Shown here: piece after piece, positions 53,661-62,772 of the stretch
Numbering within the stretch: position 1 is the stretch's first letter
How the letters are laid out: each line of letters opens with the position of its first letter
Assembly (NCBI GenBank): GCA_002163135.1
Contig: MAAN01000013.1
Coordinates: 1-64,000 of the forward strand
DNA from: Alphaproteobacteria bacterium 46_93_T64
GTDB lineage: Bacteria > Pseudomonadota > Alphaproteobacteria > Sneathiellales > Sneathiellaceae
DNA: 64,000 nucleotides
Direction of reading: 5' to 3'
Program-made: the position numbers and the translations under genes
Notes under the pieces: generated by a model
What the model was told of the DNA's origin: nothing
What the model saw: the letters and a program-made list of their open reading frames with translations, nothing else
Database searches by the model: none

Positions 53661-54346
53661 GACATTCTGGATTGTAGCTGATTGGAAGCGTGGCTACCTT
53701 GCTTAGCGATGAAAGTTGCCAGTAAGTCATCGTAATTTGGCGGAACAGCATCTTGGACGGAATTCCGTGCCTGTAAGGCTCTACGCCATCTTCTAATCTT
53801 TGGTAGATCTTGGAATGGGTCCGATTTTGATATCAACGCGAGGGCATTAAAGTATCGAAAAATTGTACTGTAAACGATATCGATAAGATGAAACCCTAAA
53901 GGTGAAAAATACGTTTTTCCGGAAACTCTAGCTTCTAAAAGATGAAGCATTTTCGTGATTTCAGCCAGAGTAAGCTCAAAGTCTTCCAACAAACGGTCGC
54001 GATAAATTATGCGAGCAATACAATCCAAGATTTGTGTTCCAAATTCGATCCAAGATCGGTGATAAGCTTTCTCGGCGATGTCCACTGGATGGAGAGAGCT
54101 TAGTGAAATTTCATCAAGAAATTCAGTGATGACATTGGATTCAAATAGGACATGTTTTTCGCTGATGATCAGAATTGGGACTTTCTTGGTCGGGGACAAA
54201 GAGGTTAGCCAATGTGGTTTATCATCTAAATCGATGTCTATTCTATCATAGGCTATTCCATGTTCTGCCATGACAATTACTGCGCGCTGCACGTACGGGC
54301 ACAATGAATGACCAATGATGTGGTAACGTTCGGTATTCGGATCCAT
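53642..54346 (-). CDS. Glutathione S-transferase family protein
   Basis: A 234-residue cytoplasmic GST-like protein. The thioredoxin-like N-terminal domain has SLCPYVQRAVIVMAEHG with the catalytic Cys of omega/Cys-type GSTs, and VPILII with the cis-Pro; the helical C-terminal domain begins about residue 90. ATG 54346 has the SD GGAGGAG close upstream. It lies 76 bases after the VOC gene on the same strand and could be co-transcribed with it. The end overlaps the LysE-type gene by 19 bases. Substrate unknown. Confidence 0.85.
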   Translation of the reverse strand: MDPNTERYHIIGHSLCPYVQRAVIVMAEHGIAYDRIDIDLDDKPHWLTSLSPTKKVPILIISEKHVLFESNVITEFLDEISLSSLHPVDIAEKAYHRSWIEFGTQILDCIARIIYRDRLLEDFELTLAEITKMLHLLEARVSGKTYFSPLGFHLIDIVYSTIFRYFNALALISKSDPFQDLPKIRRWRRALQARNSVQDAVPPNYDDLLATFIAKQGSHASNQLQSRMSYDKSK

Positions 54347-54421
54347 AAGTCTCCTCCGGAATTTAAATTTTAGGTGTGGGCAGATGTAAATCATCACCTA
54401 CCCACAGCATCAACTGCGTGT

Positions 54422-54793
54422 TTAGCCCATGCAATGCAGGTTCAATTTATTGCCATCCGGATCTCTGAAATAGCCCGCATAAAAACCGCTATCGCCGCGT
54501 GGACCGGGTTTTCCCTCATCGGCGCCTCCAAGTTCAAGCGATTTTGCGTGGATAGCATCGACTTCCGCTATATTTGCGGCAGTTAGTGCCACCATAACAC
54601 CATTTCCGACGCAAGCAGGTTGTCCATCGATCGGAACGTGAACCGAAAAACAAGGCGCATTTTGCTCATGCCCCCAGACAATAAAATCACTCATTTCCAT
54701 TAAACGCGATGCCCCAAGCATGCTCAATAACTCATCATAAAATGCGGCTGAGCGTTTCAAGTCATTGGTCCCGAGAGATGTATATCCGATCAT
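54422..54793 (-). CDS. VOC (glyoxalase/bleomycin-resistance) superfamily protein
   Basis: A 123-residue single VOC domain with two beta-alpha-beta-beta-beta units: YTSLGTNDLKRSAAFYDELL at the start and YAGYFRDPDGNKLNLHCMG at the end, which supplies metal-ligand positions. The family includes glyoxalase, dioxygenases and resistance proteins. It is upstream of the GST gene and divergent from the LysR gene at 54947. The pair VOC plus GST would suit detoxification of an electrophile, which is inference. Confidence 0.88.
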   Translation of the reverse strand: MIGYTSLGTNDLKRSAAFYDELLSMLGASRLMEMSDFIVWGHEQNAPCFSVHVPIDGQPACVGNGVMVALTAANIAEVDAIHAKSLELGGADEGKPGPRGDSGFYAGYFRDPDGNKLNLHCMG

Positions 54794-54946
54794 TATAAGG
54801 CTCCTTTGTTCTTCACTAAAAATCTGCCGCTCTTCTTTGTGTTAGTCAGCGGCTCAAGTTGCTGTCCAATGAGTTATAGATCCTTGCAAATTTGCACGAT
54901 ATAGGCGTCTATGAAAACCATCTTTGCAAAAATGAAACGGACGATC

Positions 54947-55819
54947 ATGAACTGGAACGACCTCAAATTGTTTCTGGCTGTTGCCGAAAACGGCACCTTG
55001 AAGGAAGCAGCGCGTCAGCTCGGGGTAAGTAATACGACCGTGTTCAGACATTTGAATGCATTTGAAGAGGGCATCGGCTCGCTGCTCTTCGATCGCTCCA
55101 AAGGAGGGTACGAGCTCACGGAAACCGGCGGAGAAATGTTGGTTCTGGCACAAGGAATATCTAACTCCTTTGATGACATTGACCGCCACATTATGGGCAA
55201 AAATATTCAACCAAAGGGATCCGTTAAACTCACGGCGCCCGGTAGTTTTGCATATGGTTTCCTGCCTCAATATTTAGCGAATTTTAAGCAACTCTATCCC
55301 GACATAGACATCGAACTCCTCGTCACAAATCAGGAGCTCAACATGTCAAACCGCAATGCGGATATTGCTCTTAGAGTCTCGCAATCTCCACCGGAACACC
55401 TAGTTGGACGTCAAATTCGTTCCATTGAATGGGGCGTATATGCCGGAACGGACTATCTTGAGAAATTTGGAAGACCCACGAATGTAAATTCCCTTGAACG
55501 GCATAAACTGATTGGGGCGTCCGGGACACTGCGCTCAAAACCTGCATTTTCGTGGTTAGAAAAAAATCACTCAAAAGAGATTACCCAACGATGTGACGAC
55601 TTAATCGCAATGTCCTGTCTTGCATCCGAAAACTTGGGACTAGCTTTTCTGCCAAACGACCTCCAACGACCGGAACTGCAGAGGTGCTTTACATTTGAGC
55701 CCGCGGGCTTGAACAGTTTATGGATATTGACACATCCTGACCTTCGTAAAGTTGAAAGAATTAAGATTGTCATGCGCTTCTTAACGAAAGTCATCTCCGC
55801 TGACGAAAGGTTAGCTTAA
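54947..55819 (+). CDS. LysR-family regulator divergent from VOC/GST
   Basis: A 290-residue LysR regulator: HTH at residues 1-60 (MNWNDLKLFLAVAENGTLKE, LGVSNTTVFRHLNAFEEG), then the substrate-binding domain (GSVKLTAPGSFAYGFLPQYL, LLVTNQELNMSNRNADIALR). The start at 54947 is chosen because the LysR family begins here; the frame from 54911 adds 12 residues. Of the branch with a short AEGL-like C-terminus. It is divergent from the VOC gene with about 150 bases between, which is the natural target. Confidence 0.92.
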   Translation: MNWNDLKLFLAVAENGTLKEAARQLGVSNTTVFRHLNAFEEGIGSLLFDRSKGGYELTETGGEMLVLAQGISNSFDDIDRHIMGKNIQPKGSVKLTAPGSFAYGFLPQYLANFKQLYPDIDIELLVTNQELNMSNRNADIALRVSQSPPEHLVGRQIRSIEWGVYAGTDYLEKFGRPTNVNSLERHKLIGASGTLRSKPAFSWLEKNHSKEITQRCDDLIAMSCLASENLGLAFLPNDLQRPELQRCFTFEPAGLNSLWILTHPDLRKVERIKIVMRFLTKVISADERLA

Positions 55820-55859
55820 AGCCCTATATAGATCTCCGCTAAAATAGTTGCGCTAACGT

Positions 55860-56720
55860 TTAACGTCTTTGTTTGCGTTCACGAATAACAGTGTAGAGAC
55901 CACTTAAAACAACGATGGCGCCGCCTAGCAAGGTCAAGTTGTCTGGACGTTCTGCAAAAACAAGAATGCCCAGCGCCATAGCAAAAACGAGCCTCGTATA
56001 GCGGAACGGTGCGACAACTGATACTTCTCCAGTTCGCATTGCGCCGGTTAGGGCATAATATGCAATTACCCCGAACCCGATAGTTGCCGTCAACTGCATC
56101 CAGGTAACAGGGTTTGGATAAATTACCTGTCCAGACCACATCAATAATAAAAATCCGGCAACTGTCAACATGAAGAACCCGTAAACACCTAGCTGCACGT
56201 TAGATAAAGCCGGCGATGCCGCGCGGGTTGCCAAATCCCGACCTGCAAAACCAAGTGTCGCGATTACCGCAAAAAGAGACGCTGGCTCGAAACCACTTAC
56301 GCCAGGACGTAAGATCAGCAACACACCGATAAATCCTACAATAATGCTTCCCCATCGATGCAATCCGACAGTTTCTCGAAAAAAAACAATCGCACCGACA
56401 GCAACTACCAGCGGTGTTGCCTGCAAAACAGCAGAAGCACTGGACAGAGGCGTCAAAGCGATGGCCAATGCAAAGAACAGGCGACCAGTAACCTCGCATA
56501 TGGATCTGATAAGGATAGGACGAGACAAAACGGCTGGATGCAGAACACTCTCCCCACGGTATTTTGTCAGACCAATAAAGGCGAACATCCCACCCAGACC
56601 GAAAATAACAAGTGCCTCCCCAACAGGTATTGAGCTGGTGGCCGCTTTAAAGAACATGTCTTCCAGCGCAAATGCAGCCATGGCCAAGACCATAAGGATG
56701 GCGCCACGTAAATTATCCAT
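55860..56720 (-). CDS. EamA/DMT-family transporter
   Basis: A 286-residue inner-membrane transporter with ten TM segments in two EamA repeats (AILMVLAMAAFALEDMFFKA at the start; LGVYGFFMLTVAGFLLLMWS in the second half). Exports metabolites or drugs; the substrate is unknown. It ends 41 bases from the convergent LysR gene at 55819 and is divergent from the nitronate monooxygenase gene. Confidence 0.9.
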   Translation of the reverse strand: MDNLRGAILMVLAMAAFALEDMFFKAATSSIPVGEALVIFGLGGMFAFIGLTKYRGESVLHPAVLSRPILIRSICEVTGRLFFALAIALTPLSSASAVLQATPLVVAVGAIVFFRETVGLHRWGSIIVGFIGVLLILRPGVSGFEPASLFAVIATLGFAGRDLATRAASPALSNVQLGVYGFFMLTVAGFLLLMWSGQVIYPNPVTWMQLTATIGFGVIAYYALTGAMRTGEVSVVAPFRYTRLVFAMALGILVFAERPDNLTLLGGAIVVLSGLYTVIRERKQRR

Positions 56721-56946
56721 TATTCAAGCATTTCCAAAATCGGATGAGGGGGAATGACGTTTATCATTTGGAGGGTGGGGCAACGACACAAGTATAACTT
56801 ATTCAAGATCAATTGCCATAGGAGAAGACAACTACCTGAGCCCGTTAATCCGCATGGAGGTTAAGTAAATAAAAGAATACATTCTGGCGCTCAATATGAT
56901 AAAAATCACATTGAACAATCTAAACACAACAAAATGAGGTCAACTC

Positions 56947-57873
56947 ATGACAATTCCAGCTTCAATTAAAAATAGACTAACACTACCCGCTATTGCGGCC
57001 CCGATGTTTCTGGTCTCCGGGCCGGATTTGGTTATTGCCACATGCAAGGCTGGTGTAATCGGATCCTTTCCTGCGATGAATGCACGCACATCAACAGAAT
57101 TTGCGGACTGGATGACAAAAATCATCGAAGAAACAGGACCTTACGCGGCGCCATATGCCGTCAACTTTCCGCTCTCTCGTATGAAGGGCGGTCAACTTGA
57201 TGACTATTTTGACATCTGCCGCAAATACAGAACACCAATTATTATTACGAGCGTTGGAAACCCAGCTTCCATCGTTGATGAAATCCACGACTGGGGTGGT
57301 CTGGTCTTTCATGATGTTACAACCGTACATCATGCGAAAAAGGCAGTGGCTGCCGGCGTCGATGGCCTCATTCTGGTTTGTGCTGGAGCCGGTGGTCATG
57401 CTGGTGCGGCCACACCCTTTGCATTGGTTGAACAGGTCCGCGCCTTTTTTGACGGTATTTTGATAGTTGCAGGCGGGATAAGCACAGGCCGTGCCATCAG
57501 GGCCGCAGAAGTGCTCGGTGCTGACCTTGCCTATCTCGGCACCCGCTTCATCGCCACTAAAGAGGCGATGGCGGAAGAAGACTACAAAAACATGATACTT
57601 CAAGAAGAAACACAGGACATCGTTTACACAAATTCAATCAGCGGACTACCTGCCAATTTTATGCGCTCATCTCTACAGGCTGTAGGTCTCGATGCTAACG
57701 ATTTACCAAAACCGGAAGGACCTTTTCGCCCCAACCTTCCAGATGGTATCACAGCCTGGAAGTCAGTCTGGAGCGCTGGCCAAGGTGTCGGTCTAATTGA
57801 AGACTCCCCTAGTACCGCTGACCTTGTGCTGCAAATGACAGCAGAATATCAATCAGCGTGTGCTATGGATTAG
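56947..57873 (+). CDS. Nitronate monooxygenase (2-nitropropane dioxygenase family)
   Basis: A 308-residue FMN-dependent TIM-barrel enzyme that oxidises alkyl nitronates. Visible are the N-terminal PAIAAPMFLVSGPDLVIATC, the phosphate-binding VCAGAGGHAGA (about residues 160-170), and IVAGGISTGRAI (about 183-194). GAGGT precedes the ATG at the right distance. The last 11 bases overlap the end of the convergent PadR gene. It is a single-gene unit, divergent from the EamA gene. Confidence 0.9.
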   Translation: MTIPASIKNRLTLPAIAAPMFLVSGPDLVIATCKAGVIGSFPAMNARTSTEFADWMTKIIEETGPYAAPYAVNFPLSRMKGGQLDDYFDICRKYRTPIIITSVGNPASIVDEIHDWGGLVFHDVTTVHHAKKAVAAGVDGLILVCAGAGGHAGAATPFALVEQVRAFFDGILIVAGGISTGRAIRAAEVLGADLAYLGTRFIATKEAMAEEDYKNMILQEETQDIVYTNSISGLPANFMRSSLQAVGLDANDLPKPEGPFRPNLPDGITAWKSVWSAGQGVGLIEDSPSTADLVLQMTAEYQSACAMD

Positions 57874-58423
57874 TTGCAAGGCTGGACAATGATTTTAATT
57901 GAGCGGCAAGCCAACGCAATGTGCACTTTTGTTGCGAAACACCAAGATCCAAAAGGGCAATGCGAAAAGGATCTGCTTCCCGCTCAATCATTCCCATACG
58001 AATTTCAGAAAAGAGTTTTAATTTTTTCTTGGTGCGTTCTTGCTGAGCTTTGAATTTTTGCAGTCGTTGATCAAACGGAAGGCGGTCAAAAAATTGCACT
58101 TTGACGAATAGAGAATTCCCTAAAAAGAAGTCATAAGCTGGCGCATCTTCTTCATGCACATCAGATTCTAACCAATCTATAAACCAGCCTTTTCCCTTAG
58201 CAGTAACTGTATAAATCGTCCTCTTTCTATTGCTTGCACTGACTTGTTGCTGCCCGGCTATGATACCATCAGTTTCCAGTTTCCGCAGGAGTGGGTAAAG
58301 CACTCCGTCATTTATTGATTCTGACGGCGACACTCGCGGTTCAAGAAGATGTTTCAGTGCATAAGCGTGATTGGGTTGCTCTAAAAGCAAGCCCACTAAC
58401 GTCTCCCGCAGATTTGTCGACAT
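57863..58423 (-). CDS. PadR-family transcriptional regulator
   Basis: A 186-residue regulator with a PadR winged HTH (VGLLLEQPNHAYALKHLLEP, LYPLLRKLETDGIIAGQQQ) and a C-terminal helical dimerisation domain of the Vir-type (SLFVKVQFFDRLPFDQRLQK). PadR proteins repress stress or detoxification genes in response to aromatic ligands. Its end overlaps the nitronate monooxygenase gene. The target may be the neighbouring hydrolase gene on the same strand, or itself; not decided by the sequence. Confidence 0.9.
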   Translation of the reverse strand: MSTNLRETLVGLLLEQPNHAYALKHLLEPRVSPSESINDGVLYPLLRKLETDGIIAGQQQVSASNRKRTIYTVTAKGKGWFIDWLESDVHEEDAPAYDFFLGNSLFVKVQFFDRLPFDQRLQKFKAQQERTKKKLKLFSEIRMGMIEREADPFRIALLDLGVSQQKCTLRWLAAQLKSLSSLATNP

Positions 58424-58537
58424 ACCACGCCCTTATTCAAATTTGACAAAGGCATGGTAGTTTTATGATCTAGAGAATGCAATAGATGCCAATATACACG
58501 ACACAGTTAAAGGAACAAATCTCCGCCAAACCTTCCT

Positions 58538-59350
58538 CTAAGCTCGTAAATAATCTCCAACAATCGTATTTAACTCTTCTGCAGCCAATATCCGTGTGTG
58601 CCCGTAATCTTTCGTCTTGATTAGGGAAGCATCTGGATTAAGCGCATAAATCTTATCTCCCTCAGTATGAGGGACAAACCTGTCTTTTTCATCATACACA
58701 AGCAAAAGTTTTGATTTTGGATCTACATAGAACGCTGACTTTTCCAGTTCATCCCATGATATTTCGAATTGGTCGCTAATGTGTTCCTGGTATAAAGGCA
58801 TCACCGTTTCTCGTGGATTAAGTTTGCGTTGAATAGCCTTTAACGGTGGAAACGGATAGGAAGGCGCACATACGCATATTAATTTTTCAGCTTCGATGCG
58901 CCCAAGATGATGCGCCGCCATCATCGTCACACCACCAGCAGAATGGCCTATATAGGCATATATTTTGTCGTTGAGTGATTGAGACAATTTCGTGATGTCG
59001 CGAATAAAATAGCCCCATTGCGTGTAGTTTTTTTCTGCGTTTCCATGACCTGTGACGTCAAATACGATGCTTCGAAAACCAAGCTTGGAAACTTCCATTG
59101 CATGTGGCGCCATTTGGCTCGCCTGCCCTCCCCAGCCATGAACAAAAATCACAATTGGGCCAGCTCCCCATTCCCACGCTTTTATTTCTCCTTCATTCCC
59201 AAATCGGATCGCCTTTGCCTGCGCCATCGCAGTTTGTTCCAGTTCAGTAAGATTGAGAGGTTTTATTTGACCAGAAATCTTTCTGATCAGACGGATCGCA
59301 AGCTTATCGGGAACGAATTGCAATACATGTTTTAATATTCTTGTGGGCAT
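58538..59350 (-). CDS. Alpha/beta hydrolase
   Basis: A 270-residue serine hydrolase. The oxyanion HGW is in IVIFVHGWGGQAS, the nucleophile in AYIGHSAGGVTMM, the acid in LVYDEKDRFVPH (D), and the catalytic His in YGHTRILAA. The first 40 residues look like a helix that may associate with membrane. The start at 59350 has GAGAG upstream and is preferred; the ATG at 59392 would add a basic stretch (KRERLKKRAK). A perfect 21-bp inverted repeat lies 95 bases upstream. Substrate unknown. Confidence 0.88.
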   Translation of the reverse strand: MPTRILKHVLQFVPDKLAIRLIRKISGQIKPLNLTELEQTAMAQAKAIRFGNEGEIKAWEWGAGPIVIFVHGWGGQASQMAPHAMEVSKLGFRSIVFDVTGHGNAEKNYTQWGYFIRDITKLSQSLNDKIYAYIGHSAGGVTMMAAHHLGRIEAEKLICVCAPSYPFPPLKAIQRKLNPRETVMPLYQEHISDQFEISWDELEKSAFYVDPKSKLLLVYDEKDRFVPHTEGDKIYALNPDASLIKTKDYGHTRILAAEELNTIVGDYLRA

Positions 59351-59444
59351 TTTAGCTCTCTTTTTTAGTCGTTCTCTTTTCAACTGCGACAAGCATGAAA
59401 GAAAGCTTTGTTGCAGAGAAAAATTTCACCATTCGGTTTTTCGA

Positions 59445-59491
59445 GATGATATAAATTTATACCTATATTCTAGGTATAAATTTATATCATC
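59445..59491. repeat. Perfect 21-bp inverted repeat with 5-base loop
   Basis: Left arm 59445-59465 and right arm 59471-59491 are perfectly complementary (GATGATATAAATTTATACCTA and its complement), around TATTC. Each arm itself contains the palindrome TATAAATTTATA. It is AT-rich, lacks a T run on either strand, and lies 95 bases ahead of the hydrolase start and 146 bases after the stop codon of the 59637 gene. It may be an operator, a cruciform site or an mRNA hairpin. Confidence 0.9.
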
Positions 59492-59636
59492 AGATCCTGA
59501 TTTATGTCAATTTTAATTATCAGTGGTGGATTGCCTATTGTATTTCTAAGCACGGAGGATCTTTGCTCTGCCCGGCGATAGGAGTACCGGAGTATAGACG
59601 GCATCCATACCCCGGCGAGTGACACCAAAAATAGGT

Positions 59637-60029
59637 TTATGCGTGGCTCACTTTATTTGCTGTCGGATTGCGGAAAACAACCATCAAAGCGATAAACAAA
59701 GCCGCGTTGAACATCGGTACTGACGAAGATTCGAAAGCAACAACACCCGTCGTGGTGTAAAAAATGCCCGCCACCAGATCAATTACTTGAATGGCAATCA
59801 TGCCGTTCAACCAGAAACGATTTTCAACCGGTTCCTGCGCAATAACAAACATGCCCACACCGTAAACAAGTAAACGTGCTGCAAACATTGCAATTGGATA
59901 ATTCATGTCTTTTGCCGGAACATTCAGCCCCTGCCATTCAATAAAGAATGAAGGTGCGAATAAATAGAGAGCTGCCAGAACAATTTGTGAGACACCTATT
60001 ATATAACAGACCACTTTAAGCTTTTTCAT
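59637..60029 (-). CDS. Small four-TM membrane protein, unknown function
   Basis: A 130-residue protein with about four TM segments (VVCYIIGVSQIVLAALYLF, YPIAMFAARLLVYGVGMFVI, GMIAIQVIDLVAGIFYTTTG, FNAALFIALMVVF). The layout resembles small DoxX-like or DUF proteins; I cannot name it. It is divergent from the LysR gene at 60172 and is therefore its likely target. Confidence 0.75.
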   Translation of the reverse strand: MKKLKVVCYIIGVSQIVLAALYLFAPSFFIEWQGLNVPAKDMNYPIAMFAARLLVYGVGMFVIAQEPVENRFWLNGMIAIQVIDLVAGIFYTTTGVVAFESSSVPMFNAALFIALMVVFRNPTANKVSHA

Positions 60030-60171
60030 GGGGATACTCCTTCAAAGGTCGCGTGATTGTACCGTTGTTACCTAAGGGAGAATTCGCTTAGGCTGATGAG
60101 CCGAAAGCTATCGGACTGACTGATTTATCAACAGTCTTGAAATTCGCATTGCCTTTATGCAAAAATGCAGG

Positions 60172-61053
60172 ATGTCTAACTGGGATAATTTGCAAATAAT
60201 TTTGGCGATACAGCGATGTGGTTCTATCGGCAAAGCTGCAAGATCCATGAACCTCAATTATTCGACGGTTCATCGACGACTATCTGCCTATGAAGAAACA
60301 CTGGGAGTAAAATTATTTGAACGCAGTGCGACTGGTCAGGTTTGTACGCCGGCAGGTTTGCGTATTTGTGATGTTGCAGCGCGCATGGAAGAAGAGCTTA
60401 GCGAAGCCGAACGCTCTGTCGTCGGATCTCATACCGATATGGAAGGTGAGCTACGGATAACCATGTCGGCTAGCATTTTCCAAACACTTATGGCCCCAAT
60501 TCTTGGTGCCTTTTCTGAACACCATCCGGGCATCAGGTTATCCTTGACCTTCACCCGAGATATTAGCGATCTTTTCAGGCGAGAAGCCGACGTTGCCTTC
60601 CGTTTTTCAAACAACCCGCCCGAAAGTCTGGTTGGGGTCCGGATCACCAATTGTGCTCAGTCCATTTATGCTTGCGTAAATTACATTGAAACCCGCCCAG
60701 AACCTCAAGACCGGCATTGGATAGGATGGAAGGACCGCAGCCGTCGTCCCTCTTGGGTGCAAAACAGTAGCGAACCGTTGGCTGAAATTAAACACAGTGC
60801 CCTAGACAATCTCGCGAAACAGCATATGGCCGCAAACGGTATGGGCATGACAATGCTTCCCTGCTTTATTGGAGATCAGGATCCACGCCTCACTCGCGTG
60901 CCCCCAAAGACAGTTTTCCGGGGGCGTGATTTATGGGTTTTGACCCATGAAGACATTCGTAAGACTTCTCGGGTTCGTACGTTGCTGGAATTTTCGAGGG
61001 AACAATTGAAATCGAAATCTGAGTTGCTAGAGGGTCGTTTGCCTGAGAACTAA
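60172..61053 (+). CDS. LysR-family regulator divergent from the four-TM protein
   Basis: A 293-residue LysR regulator: HTH at residues 1-60 (MSNWDNLQIILAIQRCGSIG, MNLNYSTVHRRLSAYEE), then a substrate-binding domain (GELRITMSASIFQTLMAPIL, DLFRREADVAFRFSN). ATG 60172 gives the normal LysR beginning; ATG 60157 adds five residues. The C-terminus is typical of the AmpR/GcvA-distant branch. The neighbour at 59637 is divergent with about 140 bases between. Confidence 0.9.
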   Translation: MSNWDNLQIILAIQRCGSIGKAARSMNLNYSTVHRRLSAYEETLGVKLFERSATGQVCTPAGLRICDVAARMEEELSEAERSVVGSHTDMEGELRITMSASIFQTLMAPILGAFSEHHPGIRLSLTFTRDISDLFRREADVAFRFSNNPPESLVGVRITNCAQSIYACVNYIETRPEPQDRHWIGWKDRSRRPSWVQNSSEPLAEIKHSALDNLAKQHMAANGMGMTMLPCFIGDQDPRLTRVPPKTVFRGRDLWVLTHEDIRKTSRVRTLLEFSREQLKSKSELLEGRLPEN

Positions 61054-61172
61054 ACAACGCAACAATTTTGCTCCGAAGACCTTTCAGTTGATCTCACAAC
61101 TCTTTATTCTCCGCTCACATTTATCGTATACTTGTCAGCCTATCTAATCTGGTCACTAACAACGAGGGAAAA

Positions 61173-61742
61173 ATGAGCAATATTGAAGAAATTGATTATG
61201 GTCCACTCGGTGATTTGATAGGAGTGTGGAAAGGTCGCGAAGGCGTTGACATTGCGCCCGAACCTGAAGGTACGGAAAACAATCTTTACCACGAAGTCAT
61301 CACATATTCTGCAGGGGGGAGTATAACCAATGCAGAATCCCAAACTCTTGCGGTTGTGCATTATCGGCAAGTCGTTCGCCGGATATCGAATGAGAAAATC
61401 ATTCATGACCAAACCGGATATTGGATGTGGGATGCAACGACAAACACCGTCATGCACGCATTTGCAATTCCTCGGGGTATTTGCGTATTGGCCGGTGGTA
61501 TTTATAAAGGCCATAAAGACAAAGACAGTCGTGCAATATTGGAACTCTCTGCCAAAGCGGGCGATACGCAATATTCAATCATTGAATCACCGTTCATGCA
61601 GGAACAGGCGGTAACCGTGGAATTTCGACAAAAATTGATCATTGGTAACGGCCAGCTGAGTTATTTCCAAACAACGATGGTCGATATCTATGGCAAAATG
61701 TTCGAGCACACAGATTGCAATGAATTGACCCTCTCAGAATGA
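61173..61742 (+). CDS. Nitrobindin-like / FABP-family heme-binding beta-barrel protein
   Basis: A 189-residue cytoplasmic protein with the beta-barrel pattern of the nitrobindin/THAP4 family: GPLGDLIGVWKGREGVDIAP at the start (the GxWxG-like motif), then QVVRRISNEKIIHDQTGYW and a C-terminal TTMVDIYGKMFEHTD. Nitrobindins bind heme and react with NO or peroxynitrite; the family also has members without heme. The proximal His is probably in the C-terminal part (FEHTD), by analogy. It stands alone; function not decided. Confidence 0.78.
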   Translation: MSNIEEIDYGPLGDLIGVWKGREGVDIAPEPEGTENNLYHEVITYSAGGSITNAESQTLAVVHYRQVVRRISNEKIIHDQTGYWMWDATTNTVMHAFAIPRGICVLAGGIYKGHKDKDSRAILELSAKAGDTQYSIIESPFMQEQAVTVEFRQKLIIGNGQLSYFQTTMVDIYGKMFEHTDCNELTLSE

Positions 61743-61785
61743 AGAGGACAAGCGCAAGCGATGAAGTGCATGTGAATTTAGGAAA

Positions 61786-62685
61786 TTATCCCATTTCATC
61801 AACAGAATATTTGAGCATTTCCTCTCGTGCTTTTTCAAAAAAACTCATACCAAGCTCTGAAACCGGACGGGTCTTATGATGTATCAGCGCCATATCGAGG
61901 AAAATGTCAGGTTTAAATGGCCGAACGACGTAACCTTTGCCATCGTCGTTGGCAAGGGTGAACGGATCAATTAGAGCAACACCAAGACCATTTTTTACGA
62001 ACTCCAACAGCGACCTAAACAGATGCGACTGACATTTTACTCTCAATCGGCTGTTGTTATTAATAAATAGCTCCTTAGTCCGGTAACTTATCATGTGATC
62101 CTCCCCCATCTTAATGAAAGGCACATTATCAAGATCCCGTGGACCAATTTCGGCCAGGTCCACCAAAGGACTGTTTTCTGGAATAGCCAGCTGACAGATA
62201 AATCGCATCGGATACCATTCAAGGTTTTTCTCGAGAATAGGAAGCTCCGAGATTCCGATTTCAGTGAGACCTGATAAGACCCATTGCTGAATATTTTGAG
62301 AATACCGAGTTTGAAAGGACACATCCACATCAGGGTTTTCAGCAACGAAATCAGACACTAGGCTTGTCATAAATCCGAATGAAACAGCGTGCGTACAGGC
62401 AACTTGCAGGGTTCCTATCCGTTGGCTTTGCAAATTTGAAATTGCCAGATTCACCTGACTAAGACCACGTACAACGGTATCGATCTCACGATATAGAATA
62501 TTTGCTTCTGGAGTTGGCACCAACCGCCCGTTTTCGCGTTCGAATAGTTTGAGTTTGGTTTGATCTTGCAGCTGTGCCAACAGATTGCTGATCGCCGGCT
62601 GTGAAATCCCCAAGCTGTGGGCAGCTGCCGTAACAGTTCCCTTTTCAATGACGGCATGTAAGGCCTGTAGGGGTCGATATCTCAT
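61786..62685 (-). CDS. LysR-family regulator divergent from a DadA-like oxidase
   Basis: A 299-residue LysR regulator: HTH (MRYRPLQALHAVIEKGTVTA, LGISQPAISNLLAQLQDQ) and the substrate-binding fold (GTLQVACTHAVSFGFMTSLV, RYSQNIQQWVLSGLTEIGIS). It is divergent from the FAD-dependent oxidoreductase gene, with 87 bases between the two starts, and that gene is its likely target. The ligand could be an amino acid. Confidence 0.92.
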   Translation of the reverse strand: MRYRPLQALHAVIEKGTVTAAAHSLGISQPAISNLLAQLQDQTKLKLFERENGRLVPTPEANILYREIDTVVRGLSQVNLAISNLQSQRIGTLQVACTHAVSFGFMTSLVSDFVAENPDVDVSFQTRYSQNIQQWVLSGLTEIGISELPILEKNLEWYPMRFICQLAIPENSPLVDLAEIGPRDLDNVPFIKMGEDHMISYRTKELFINNNSRLRVKCQSHLFRSLLEFVKNGLGVALIDPFTLANDDGKGYVVRPFKPDIFLDMALIHHKTRPVSELGMSFFEKAREEMLKYSVDEMG

Positions 62686-62772
62686 GGGGTATCACTTATT
62701 CTGATGTTGGGACAAAATATTTGTATTTGCAATTATGCCTTAGTCAAGAAAAAATGCACCGCAGGGGGAATA

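Noticed and set aside
54361-54420. Possible terminator between VOC and GST genes
   Set aside because: TGTGGG/CCCACA gives only six base pairs with a 22-base loop and no T run.
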